NCBI GenBank assembly: GCA_024405635.1
Contig: JAKSOL010000008.1
Coordinates: 61,112-125,111, forward strand
Direction of reading: 5' to 3'
From: Salinivirgaceae bacterium
Lineage (GTDB): Bacteria > Bacteroidota > Bacteroidia > Bacteroidales > SZUA-534
DNA: 64,000 bases
A model generated the notes under the pieces. It worked only from the letters and a program-made list of their open reading frames with translations. It had not been told where the DNA came from and did no database searches. This document shows positions 29,001 to 35,767 of this stretch, one piece after another; position 1 is the first letter of the stretch; every line of letters begins with the position of its first letter. Both the position numbers and the translations under genes were made by a program.

Positions 29001-29146
29001 AGCAATACACCTGTAAGAATGTTAGTCTTATGGTCGTATGTGTCTTCCTGGATGTGTGAAAGATATGTATATCCTAAACGGCAGAGGTGAACAGCCGCTG
29101 GCACTTGAACTCTGGTATTTTCGTTATGGTTTCTAGACATAGCCAA
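26012..29146 (-). CDS. hsdR: Type I restriction enzyme endonuclease/translocase subunit HsdR
   Basis: A 1044-residue motor endonuclease. The N-terminal PD-(D/E)xK nuclease has Asp128 (FRPDITCFV) and Glu142-x-Lys144 (AFIEVK). The helicase Walker A is GSGKT (335-339), Walker B is DEAH (446-449), and later motifs include LTGTPLIAGER, LLTGFDAPRL and ALTRVNRP (motif VI). It translocates DNA and cuts unmethylated sites. It is the first gene of the operon; no clear promoter was identified upstream. GC content is visibly higher than in the surrounding chromosome. Confidence 0.96.
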   Translation of the reverse strand: MAMSRNHNENTRVQVPAAVHLCRLGYTYLSHIQEDTYDHKTNILTGVLLDSILRLNPGIETKEAKNIINDLISCSSNDDLGREFYKKLTSKKSGLRLIDFDDASNNVWHCTTEFTCRNEDTTDEFRPDITCFVNGIPVAFIEVKIPNNHEGILAERDRSNKRFQNKAFRTFFNVTQLMIFSNNQEYDNENIVPVSGAFYASSSKKKAFYNVFREADKHILDQCGYNPSIPEEVEKAILTHRNCIPIKELPEYQTNKQPDTPTNRIITSMLSRDRLLFILQYAFAYVDEKKQDDAGVEHYELQKHIMRYQQLFASYAIRRKLDNNIKSGIIWHTQGSGKTALTYYNVNSLTDYFAAKNIPVKFYFIVDRLDLMEQAIGEFDKRGLLPRSCDSRQTLMDDIKDPVVTHNKEGKREITVVNIQKFAEDHNKVVIESQYSTKLQRVFFIDEAHRGYNPTGSFLANLLDADKDAIKIALTGTPLIAGERASWKVFGDYIDTYYYDKSIADGYTLKLIREDIETQYKEKIENILKQLTGNVEVKKSDIDRSKIVESENYLNAIIEYIVADLRKSRIQQDCKQMAGMIVCETNPQARKLFELFNKYFEQDAKPMKAYLILHDEGDKSERKGSIAEFKKKESVDFLIVNKMLLTGFDAPRLKKLYLCRKLDGHDLLQALTRVNRPFMHFKFGYIVDFANIKQNFIETNNMYLRELNRTTEGLDLPDDENTGVGNALMYSAEEIEQQISEIKDVLWNFTTTNKEVFRQELDEIDSEHKDQLYVLRKALDNAKALINNIRSYGDDDMKQMVSELKPGDISALASEVNHRIDRLNMLEGNSHRDEVSGIINEAIAELDFKFQKKGEEELQVCINDLRERYEKVQGQFSINFDQTEEKFVNLADEFRSFFRKRGFVPHDVAEAKEDIDYMDSVMAKIREINRRNTQLKAKYNDDEKFVRIHKRLTEENARRQVPPQRHIISDKERIICDNLYQIKLMVDDQIYYNVQVLQNEPVFTQDIMRAVSSKLMEMNIQADRNDRLFIRNQIAQEYLNTYIA

Positions 29147-29370
29147 GTAGTATTTGTTGTTTTACAATACTGGCATCGATGGGGAGAATGCGTAATGCAC
29201 TCCGACCATGCGTGAGTCTAATTTCCGTTTTCTACTTCCTGTTAGTCCACAATATGCCAATATAAATTGCGGCAAAACTAGTGATAATTTGCGACATGTT
29301 AGTTATTTTATGGACTCGTTAACACTTTGAGGATGGGGAAATATAATACAAGCAGGACGCTGCACTGGGT

Positions 29371-29626
29371 TTGGGGCGTTTTATTTTGCACTGTTATTAA
29401 CAACGTGTCAGCATACACAAAAAAATATTCGTCGATTTCAGCTGCCTCTGGCACATCAACTTTTTCTAAAGTAAACTACTCAATTGGCGGCATGTTTTTT
29501 TTCGGTTAAGAATACTTGCTCGGGGGCATTTGGAAATTCGTAACCTTTGTTGTTTTGGCATGCGGTTGCGAACAAAAAAAGGCAAAAGACAATAGCCAAA
29601 GAAGTGAAATAATTAAATAATTTCAT
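29371..29626 (-). pseudogene. BF3164-type lipoprotein remnant with frameshift, nonsense codon and 3' truncation
   Basis: The ATG at 29626 begins a lipoprotein signal (MKLFNYFTSLAIVFCLFLF, then ATACQNN; Cys23), then ...QVFLTE. At a run of eight A residues (29502-29495, minus strand) the frame shifts: the apparent ORF ends at 29480 after 48 residues. Reading the other frame after the run gives PPIE, TAG at 29478-29476 where neighbours have Trp or Tyr, then FTLEKVDVP...YFFVYADTLLITVQNKTPQ. This matches the intact paralogue (AVEYFTLKKIDLP...YFVYNDSIAIIVNSKNPQ). Homology ends near 29371, at the RM-island edge. There are thus three independent lesions. Confidence 0.85.
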
Positions 29627-29670
29627 GGTATTATTGTTAAAAAAAGGGAAGATTCCTCCCCTAATAGATA

Positions 29671-29928
29671 TTAGCGAGAATAATATAAATGTAAACTAGC
29701 ATTCGATATTTTGACTTCATGTTGCGTAGTTTTTAATTCACAAACTGTTGCTCGATTACTATATGCACAACAATAATAAAATCCACACGCTCCATAAACA
29801 GGTTCAATTATTCCAAATAAACAGTTTGAATTTACATCAATCGCACTAGCATTCCTCACATTACCAGCCACCACAGCAGCTACTCCGCTAACTGCCACTG
29901 CAGCTAGAATTAAAAATCTCTTTTTCAT
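29671..29928 (-). CDS. Small secreted cysteine-rich protein (NVEALA-like)
   Basis: An 85-residue protein with a long hydrophobic leader (MKKRFLILAAVAVSGVAAVVAG) and a tail with Cys at about positions 36, 48, 53, 54 and 63. Small exported Bacteroidetes proteins with a short NVEALA-type block after the leader (Pfam NVEALA) are known to me, and I associate them with BF3164-type lipoprotein genes; here NASAIDVNSNC would be the degenerate equivalent, so the family call is tentative. It lies 26 bases downstream of repeat R1 and 44 bases upstream of the broken BF3164 copy. The function is unknown. Confidence 0.5.
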   Translation of the reverse strand: MKKRFLILAAVAVSGVAAVVAGNVRNASAIDVNSNCLFGIIEPVYGACGFYYCCAYSNRATVCELKTTQHEVKISNASLHLYYSR

Positions 29929-29954
29929 TTTGTAAAATTTTAAATTAAAAATTC

Positions 29955-30052
29955 GTTGTTTTTACAAAACCGTTGGCGCCTTGAGTTTTGCGCGCCAAAC
30001 CAAAAAAAAACAAACCTCCAAATTTTTGTTAAACTTTTTTGTGAAAAATGTT
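29955..30052 (-). repeat. Repeat R1, ~98 bases, upstream of small secreted protein gene
   Basis: Nearly identical to R2 at 32471-32570; differences are a few substitutions and small changes in the A and C runs. Read on the minus strand it has TTTGGAGGTTTG, a T run, then a TTGGCGC...GCGCCAA hairpin and a GGTTTTGTAAAAACAAC tail. The TTTGGAGG stretch may be the -33 part of a promoter. It ends 26 bases before the ATG at 29928. Confidence 0.9.
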
Positions 30053-30059
30053 GGAGTTT

Positions 30060-31208
30060 TTATTTCTCAAAAATGCATTGATATAAAACTGTGTTTTTAT
30101 ATTCTTCAAACACATTCATATACAAATTGCCCGACTGGTCGCAATACGAAAGGGCCCCAACTTGGCCTTTTAGGTTTCGGCATTTCAGGCGGCGCACAAG
30201 GTTGCAGCTGGTGTCGAACACCCATATTTCGTGAAACTCGCCATTGGCAGGATCGCCCGACCAACCAACATTACCTTCAAAAGTTACACTCGACCTATAA
30301 TTGTTTACTAATATGTGATTTTCAGTCTGACAATCTATTGAAAAGCACTCTAATGCCACACCATTTTCCATAACCATATAGTTGTCCACTAGTTTTAACT
30401 CAGTGTCTTTGAATTTAGTGTCGCGATATTGTTTTACAATGTTAAAGTTGCTGTCGTATATGTTTATCGCTGGAAAGTTCAGCCAAAACTCAATGTACTG
30501 CGAATTGAATAAAGTAATTGTGCGTCTCATCGCATATTCAGCATCTACACTGTCATTTTTGGCATAGTTATACAACTATGTTCCATCTAAATTGGTTTGT
30601 ACAAAACTTGGTACAGTTTCCACTCCAAATCCATTTATATATTGAGTGTTTGCCCATGTTATTGTGCTGTCGGTTGTGTAAACATAGTCCATCAAATTTA
30701 ACGAGTTGTAGGGCGTAAACTTGGTTGTATATGCGCTACCTTTTGCAAGTATTGAGTCGATGCTCAGGCGTGTAACTATCTTTTTTTCAGTATCGGCTGC
30801 ATACAAATAATTCTCATGCAGTTTTACTACAAGATTTTTAAGCTTGCCGTTTGCTTTTCCATACCTAAAATATTCGGCAATAATCTCTTTTGTTTTGTAG
30901 TTCATTACCGTAAGCATGTATGGCTTAGGTTTTGGATTGAAAGCGTTTACCATTATCAAAATAGAATCTTGATATAGGTAGTATGCCGTTAAATCTTCGT
31001 ACCCCTTTGGTATGTCGATTTTTTTTAACGTAAACCACTCAATTTTGGGCAAATCGCTTTCGGTTAAATTGATTACACTATCGGCTTGCGGATAGTACTT
31101 GCCGCTTGAATAATAAACCTCTTGTTGGGTTTCGATGTTTGCTTGCTTTTGCCCACACGAGTTGAGCAAACAAATAGTTATAAAGATTGGTAAAATCAGG
31201 TTTTTCAT
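30060..31208 (-). pseudogene. BF3164-type lipoprotein gene split by one in-frame TAG
   Basis: Two frames lie end to end in the same phase: residues 1-210 (start 31208, lipoprotein signal LLNSC, then GQKQ...) end at TAG 30578-30576, and 171 further codons follow directly to the stop at 30060. The first codon after TAG is TTG, not ATG. The join point corresponds to the middle of the intact 373-residue paralogue (31212-32333): 382 codons in total, the same lipoprotein start, the same WFTLKKIDIP and SYCDQSGNLYM landmarks, and the same C-terminal CIFEK. This is a single nonsense mutation, not two genes. It follows its paralogue after 3 bases. Confidence 0.85.
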
Positions 31209-31211
31209 GGT

Positions 31212-32333
31212 TTATTTTTCAAAAATGCATTTGTAAAGGCAATAATCTTCGTCTTCGTCCATTGATGTAATGTACATGTTGCCCGATTGTTCGCAATACG
31301 AAATGCCGTGTGGATATATTATTCCATTCTGAGGTTTGAATCGTCTAACCAAATTAAAATTGTTGTCAAAGCAAAAAATCTCGTACTTCTCATATAGTTT
31401 TTTCGCAAAATCTTGCGACTTATAAAACTCTATTTTAGAATTGCCTGAAGGGACACGAAAACGTGGCGAGTTTGCAAAAATGAAGTTGTTGGTTTGTGTG
31501 CCAAAGTTGAAGAAGAACGAATCGCCGTCTTCCCAAAGCATTGGCGAATTGTTTACTTGAGTTAGCTTAGGAAAGTCGTAGTATGGGTCTTTGTATATTT
31601 TGGTCATTTTGAAACTCTTGTCGTACACGGTCACAACAGGAAAACGGGCCCAAAAAACTATGTATCCAGCATTTGTATATGCCATTGAGCGACCATAAGG
31701 AGTTCCGGGATATATGTCAGTGTTTTCTTCTATTTCAGCAAAAGGTTCGCCAGTTTTGGCATCGTACTGAACAAATTCAGGAAGTTCGCTTGCTCCAAAT
31801 CCTTTCATATACCATTCGTTTATGGCGGTTATGGTGTCGTCTGCTACATATTCAAAAGCATCGGAACGAATACTACTATCAAAATGTACAAACACTGGCG
31901 CGTAGTCGTTCTTTTTAATCAGCACCGAGTCAATGTTCACGCGAGTATCGGTGTTCAAAGAGTAGTCCGATACGTATAAATAATTGCGTTTTAAATCGGC
32001 TGCTACGTTTAGCATTTCGCTTGGTCCGTTGCCTTTTTTAAAATAGCCTGCAATTTCCTCTTTGGTGTTCAGGTTGTAAAACGTAACTATAAAAGATTGT
32101 GGATTTTTACTATTAACTATTATGGCTATGCTGTCGTTATAGACAAAGTACTCGCCGCCAGCGTACTTTACTGGCAAGTCTATTTTTTTCAAAGTGAAAT
32201 ACTCAACTGCGGGTTCGTTTTCCGAAATTTCTACAACGTTTTTGCATTCAGGATAATGGCTCTCGCTTTTGGGTGTGCAAGCGCTCAAAAAAGCAACTAC
32301 AAATAGCAAGCAGTTAATCAATAGTGTTCTCAT
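31212..32333 (-). CDS. BF3164-type lipoprotein (TolB-like six-bladed propeller)
   Basis: A 373-residue lipoprotein, the only intact member of its local family. The signal MRTLLINCLLFVVAFLSAC gives Cys19 as lipid anchor. The body is a run of short beta segments of the kind seen in the Bacteroidetes BF3164/TolB-like family: EYFTLKKIDLP near residue 45, YLYVSDYSLNTDTRVNIDSV, and SYCEQSGNMYITS near the end. No enzyme motif is seen. Neighbours are a second, broken copy downstream and repeat R2 upstream. Role unknown; the family tends to sit with small secreted proteins. Confidence 0.8.
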   Translation of the reverse strand: MRTLLINCLLFVVAFLSACTPKSESHYPECKNVVEISENEPAVEYFTLKKIDLPVKYAGGEYFVYNDSIAIIVNSKNPQSFIVTFYNLNTKEEIAGYFKKGNGPSEMLNVAADLKRNYLYVSDYSLNTDTRVNIDSVLIKKNDYAPVFVHFDSSIRSDAFEYVADDTITAINEWYMKGFGASELPEFVQYDAKTGEPFAEIEENTDIYPGTPYGRSMAYTNAGYIVFWARFPVVTVYDKSFKMTKIYKDPYYDFPKLTQVNNSPMLWEDGDSFFFNFGTQTNNFIFANSPRFRVPSGNSKIEFYKSQDFAKKLYEKYEIFCFDNNFNLVRRFKPQNGIIYPHGISYCEQSGNMYITSMDEDEDYCLYKCIFEK

Positions 32334-32374
32334 AGTTTGATTTGTATAAATTCTCTATAAATAACTCAAGTTTT

Positions 32375-32468
32375 TCAATTCATAAGTTGTGTTGTTCCAT
32401 AACCTGTGTCGCTTGCTCTATTGTTAGTATTTGAATCGAACCAAACACAAGTCCCCTCACATTGCTTG
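32375..32468 (-). pseudogene. Possible 3' remnant of a small secreted protein gene
   Basis: On the minus strand, directly after R2, a frame without a start codon runs through CEGTCVWFDSNTNNR to GTTQLMN and a TGA at 32377-32375, 41 bases before the BF3164-type gene. In the R1 cassette the same distance holds a complete small cysteine-rich protein gene. A deletion joining the repeat to the tail of such a gene would explain it. The similarity to the R1 peptide is weak, so this remains inference. Confidence 0.35.
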
Positions 32469-32470
32469 AA

Positions 32471-32570
32471 GTTGTTTTTACAAAACCGTTGGCGGCTTGA
32501 ATTTTGCGCGCCAAACCCCCAAAAAAAACAAACCTCCAAATTTTTGTTAAACTTTTTTGTGAGAAAAGTT
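32471..32570 (-). repeat. Repeat R2, second copy of the ~98-base element
   Basis: Aligns with R1 (29955-30052) along its whole length. The hairpin arms TTGGCG/CGCCAA are kept, although the inner bases differ by compensating or loop changes. It ends at the stop codon of the ICMT-like gene (32569-32571). Confidence 0.9.
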
Positions 32571-33156
32571 ATCGGTTTACAAACACTCCTATGTAGCGGC
32601 GTACTTTGCTTTTATATTCAACGTAGTTGTGGGCAAAAGTCTTTTCCAAAAAACGCTCTTCGTTAAGTATTTGCATGTGGAACAACACTATAGCACATAC
32701 CGAAAAACAGCCGTTGTAAACATTTGGAAAGGCTAACAAAATGCCCAAATACATTAGGTCGAAACCCACAAATGCAGGATTTCGGCTTATTCGATACACT
32801 CCCGAAGTTACCAATTCGGTGTCGTTGTTATCAGGAATTCCTGCGCGCCAACTGCTTCTCATTTCGGTCATTCCCAAAATAAAAAACAACACGCCCAACG
32901 ATGCAATTGCTACCCCAGCCCATTGCCATGCTGTTGGCATTAAATACTTATTGTACACAATGCTAGCAATTTCAACCACAGGCATTGCAAAAGTCAATGT
33001 TTGCAGCTTTATTTCTAACCAACGCACATGGTTTGGTTTGTTTCCTTTGCCAAGAATCATGGTGGCTATACCCTGTTTTTTCAGCATAATCTGTTTTGCA
33101 AAATATGCCACATAAAAAATTAGCATCAGTGCCAACACAGCAAACTTAACACACAT
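32569..33156 (-). CDS. Isoprenylcysteine carboxyl methyltransferase-like membrane protein
   Basis: A 195-residue membrane protein with about four to five hydrophobic helices and the C-terminal ICMT/PEMT core: ELVTSGVYRISRNPAFVGFDLMYLGI followed by LNEERFLEKTF and YKSKVRRYI. In this superfamily the NP and E residues help bind SAM. Bacterial members are usually of unknown substrate (isoprenoid, lipid or small-molecule methylation). It starts 4 bases after the PhzF-like gene ends, so the two are one transcript. Confidence 0.78.
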   Translation of the reverse strand: MCVKFAVLALMLIFYVAYFAKQIMLKKQGIATMILGKGNKPNHVRWLEIKLQTLTFAMPVVEIASIVYNKYLMPTAWQWAGVAIASLGVLFFILGMTEMRSSWRAGIPDNNDTELVTSGVYRISRNPAFVGFDLMYLGILLAFPNVYNGCFSVCAIVLFHMQILNEERFLEKTFAHNYVEYKSKVRRYIGVFVNR

Positions 33157-33160
33157 ATTT

Positions 33161-34042
33161 TCAATCGTTTATATTATAAACACCTTCAATTTTAAGAGTT
33201 GCGCCACCGCCAAACAATATGCGGCCATTGTGGTGCATTATGCGCACACTGTTAAACACGCGATTGTTGCCACCTTGCTCAATAGTTGCTGCCTTGCCGT
33301 TCCATAGTCCTTGGTCAAGCATATAATACGCAAACGCCAAATTCGACGATCCGGTTGCAGGGTCTTCCAAATAACCAAAACGAGGAGCAAATACACGCGT
33401 ATGAGCAATACAATTACAATTGCTTGTCTCCATTGAAAAAACAAGCACATTGTCGAAATTATGGGCAATGGCAAATTCTTTTAGTTGTTGTTCGTTGGGC
33501 CATATCGATATTTCGTCGGATAGTTTTTTAATAGGTACAATGATGGTGCGCAAGCCTGCCTCAATGTGAGCAAAGGGCAAACTAGCATCGCACACATCTT
33601 TACTAATTCCAAGTTTTTCAACAATCATTTCTGGAGTGCAAGTCATTGAGTGGCGAATACCTTTGGGCGAGGTTATGTAAACTGCATTTTCGTCGGCAAT
33701 GTGGTTATACACAGTTAGCAAACCTTTTCGGTTTGTTTCAACTGTAATTTCTTGTTTTGAAAGTAGTTCGGGAGTGCTTTTTATAAGTTCGTACATTGTA
33801 GCAATGGTACCATGTCCGCAAAAATCAACTTCGCACTCCGACGAATAATAAGTTAGTTTGCAATCGGCAACTGACGAGTTTTCAACAAAAACCACTTCCG
33901 ACACAAAACCAGCATGCTCCTTGCCAAAGTCGAGCATTTGCGCTGGTGTTAGTTTTTTGTTGCCAAGCAACAAGCATGCGGCCGGATTGCCTTTTGAGTT
34001 GCCGCTTGTAAAAGCATCTATCTTTTTGTATTTAAAGTGCAT
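33161..34042 (-). CDS. PhzF-family epimerase/isomerase
   Basis: A 293-residue enzyme of the PhzF/diaminopimelate-epimerase fold. The N-terminal KIDAFTSGNSKGNPAACLLL contains the G-N-P-A-A hallmark, EVDFCGHGTIA is the second, and EDPATGSSNLAFAYYM is the C-terminal hallmark. The general acid/base (Glu near FVSEVVFV) fits PhzF. Without other phenazine genes, a different isomerisation is more likely. ATG 34042 is chosen; the 30 extra upstream residues are not family-like. It precedes the ICMT-like gene by 4 bases. Confidence 0.87.
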   Translation of the reverse strand: MHFKYKKIDAFTSGNSKGNPAACLLLGNKKLTPAQMLDFGKEHAGFVSEVVFVENSSVADCKLTYYSSECEVDFCGHGTIATMYELIKSTPELLSKQEITVETNRKGLLTVYNHIADENAVYITSPKGIRHSMTCTPEMIVEKLGISKDVCDASLPFAHIEAGLRTIIVPIKKLSDEISIWPNEQQLKEFAIAHNFDNVLVFSMETSNCNCIAHTRVFAPRFGYLEDPATGSSNLAFAYYMLDQGLWNGKAATIEQGGNNRVFNSVRIMHHNGRILFGGGATLKIEGVYNIND

Positions 34043-34133
34043 AGCTATTATTATTATTTTTAGTTGTGTAACAAAACTAATTGATTTTTTTGTTATGAAA
34101 GAATGCGCTAAACTGCTATCAAACAACAACAAA

Positions 34134-34161
34134 GCCGACGATGAATTTAATCAACGCCGGC
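34134..34161 (-). terminator. Possible terminator after the SPFH gene
   Basis: A 7-bp stem (GCCGGCG/CGTCGGC on the minus strand, with one G-T pair) followed by CTTTGTTGTTG. The T tract is broken, so this is moderate evidence only. Confidence 0.45.
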
Positions 34162-34189
34162 ATTTTATTATTTACACTACAAATGCTCT

Positions 34190-35155
34190 TTACTTTTTAG
34201 TTGCAGTTTTTTTGTCAACCTCTTGAAACAAATCTTTTATTCCGCCAATTGAGCCAAGCATGTTTGTGGCCTCGTATGGCAAATAAACGGTTTTGCTATC
34301 GGAAGCAATGGTATTAAGAGCCTCAATGTACTTAACAGCAAGCATGTAGGTTGCCGGATTGGTTTTGGTAGAAGCAATGGCAGCGGCAACCTGAGCAATA
34401 GATTTAGCCTCGGCCTCAGCGGCAAGAAATTTCGATTCGGCCTCGCCTTGTGCACGCAATATCGATGCTTGTTTTTGAGCCTCAGCAGCATTAATCTCAG
34501 CCATTTTTCGGCCTTCGGAATCAAGTATGCGCGATTGTTTTTCGCCTTCGGCTTTCAAAATTTCGGCGCGGCGCTCGCGTTCGGCTTGCATTTGCAACTC
34601 CATTGTTTTTTGAATCGAAATTGGAGGTGTAATGTCTTGCAACTCAACACGATTAACCTTTACTCCCCATTTATTTGTAGCATCGTCGAGCACGTTGCGA
34701 AGTTTGTTGTTAATGGTGTCGCGCGAGGTAAGAGTTTCGTCCAACTCCATTTCGCCCACCACGTTACGCAAAGTGGTTTGAGTTAGTTTTTCAATAGCCA
34801 AAGGCAAGTCGCTAATTTCGTATGCGGCTTTTACTGGATCAACTACCTGAAAGTAAAGCAGTGCATTTATTTCGGTAATAACGTTGTCTTTGGTAATTAC
34901 GTTTTGTTTTTCAAAATCGAACACTTGCTCGCGCAAATCAACACGCGCTGAGTATCGACGTTGAGTAAGACGAACCGGTTTGGCGCGCTCCAATATGGGC
35001 AGAATTACATTGATGCCAGCAGGCAAAACTCGGTTAAATTTTCCCAAACGCTCAACAATCATTGTTTCCGATTGCGAAACGATTTTTAATCCCCAAAGGA
35101 TGTAAACAACCACAAAAATGGTGGCTGCAGATAAAAGAGTACTCATAACATTCAA
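34190..35155 (-). CDS. SPFH/Band 7 membrane protein (QmcA/paraslipin-like)
   Basis: A 321-residue prohibitin-like protein. An N-terminal membrane segment (LLSAATIFVVVYILWGL) is followed by SPFH hallmarks: ERLGKFNRVLPAGINVILPI, then IAEAL-type SDLPLAIEKLTQTTLRNVVGEMELDETLTSRD, and a long coiled coil rich in Glu, Ala and Lys (about residues 180-265). SPFH proteins form large ring-like or scaffold membrane assemblies that affect protease access and lipid domains. It follows the NfeD gene after 2 bases, the classical SPFH-NfeD pair. Confidence 0.88.
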   Translation of the reverse strand: MNVMSTLLSAATIFVVVYILWGLKIVSQSETMIVERLGKFNRVLPAGINVILPILERAKPVRLTQRRYSARVDLREQVFDFEKQNVITKDNVITEINALLYFQVVDPVKAAYEISDLPLAIEKLTQTTLRNVVGEMELDETLTSRDTINNKLRNVLDDATNKWGVKVNRVELQDITPPISIQKTMELQMQAERERRAEILKAEGEKQSRILDSEGRKMAEINAAEAQKQASILRAQGEAESKFLAAEAEAKSIAQVAAAIASTKTNPATYMLAVKYIEALNTIASDSKTVYLPYEATNMLGSIGGIKDLFQEVDKKTATKK

Positions 35156-35157
35156 AA

Positions 35158-35580
35158 TTATTTAACGGTTAATACTATGCTATCGCGATTCACAATTTCA
35201 ACAACCGAACCTTGTTCAATTATTGAACCGTCGGCCGACACAGCTTTCCAGCTATCGCCATCAACAGCCACACGTCCAGTTTGAGCGGAGGCGTCAATTG
35301 TTTCGGTTACCTTCACCTTTCGGCCAATAATGGCATCGGCATTGGTTTTTATTTCGTTTTTGTTGAGCAAGCGCATCAGCATTGGTCGCACAAAAGCAAA
35401 TGCCAATAACGATACCACTATAAAAATGCCCCACTGCCACATAACATCAAGCCCAAAATACGAAACTGCAGCCGCCCCCACTGCTCCAACCGAAAAGCAA
35501 ATGATGCCAAATGTGGCGGTAAAAATTTCGACTATGCCTAGCAAAATAGCCGCGGCGAGCCATAAAACTGTTGTACTCAT
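35158..35580 (-). CDS. Short NfeD-family membrane protein
   Basis: A 140-residue short NfeD. There are two or three N-terminal hydrophobic helices (ALWLAAAILLGIVEIFTATFGIICFSVGAVGAAAVSYF, plus WQWGIFIVVSLLAFAFV) and a C-terminal OB-fold domain (IIGRKVKVTETIDASAQTGRVAVDGDSWKAVS). It lacks the serine-protease domain of long NfeD proteins. It is coupled to the SPFH gene downstream (2-base gap). Confidence 0.88.
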   Translation of the reverse strand: MSTTVLWLAAAILLGIVEIFTATFGIICFSVGAVGAAAVSYFGLDVMWQWGIFIVVSLLAFAFVRPMLMRLLNKNEIKTNADAIIGRKVKVTETIDASAQTGRVAVDGDSWKAVSADGSIIEQGSVVEIVNRDSIVLTVK

Positions 35581-35710
35581 ACCTTATGTTTTTGTTCTTT
35601 CAATGGTAAATCTATTCGTTTTAACAATATGTTCTATCCGTAAAATTTGCCAAAACATCGGTTTTATTTACCAGAATAGCATAAAAAGCAAATGTTTTGC
35701 ACTTACATCG

Positions 35711-35740
35711 TTTGATTTGCAGATTTGGTTTTTAAGTTTG
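35711..35740 (+). promoter_or_regulatory. Promoter of the glycan-degradation operon
   Basis: TTTG, an 18-base spacer, then TAAGTTTG; the start ATG of GH97 follows 27 bases after the -7 box. Confidence 0.65.
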
Positions 35741-35767
35741 CATAATATCTACTAAACCATAATTTAT

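Larger units (their letters stand above)
21166..29370 (-). mobile_element. Type I restriction-modification island, both flanking genes 3'-truncated
   Basis: A five-gene operon hsdR-hsdM-rhuM-hsdS-DUF2971 between two broken genes: on the left the ATPase relic (plus strand, starts 21091) stops at the edge; on the right a BF3164-type pseudogene (minus strand, starts 29626) loses homology near 29371. Both lose their 3' ends facing the island, so foreign DNA probably replaced the chromosomal interval by recombination. There is no integrase or transposase and no obvious terminal repeat. Single-line GC counts: hsdR lines about 48%, hsdS TRD1 line about 30%, neighbour line about 42%. The flank 29147-29370 has no gene. 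Confidence 0.65.

Noticed and set aside
28235..29059. A 274-codon plus-strand frame opposite hsdR
   Set aside because: It is a shadow of the GC-rich hsdR frame; the protein has no motif and hsdR is intact.
29147..29370. An attachment site or terminal repeat of the RM island
   Set aside because: No direct repeat shared with the left edge near 21165 was found by eye.
29371..31208. TAG codons in two lipoprotein copies as a sign of TAG reassignment
   Set aside because: Other genes here end normally at TAG (for example oadB at 47334-47336 and the cyclase at 57002-57004), and the copies carry other lesions, so these are ordinary nonsense mutations.
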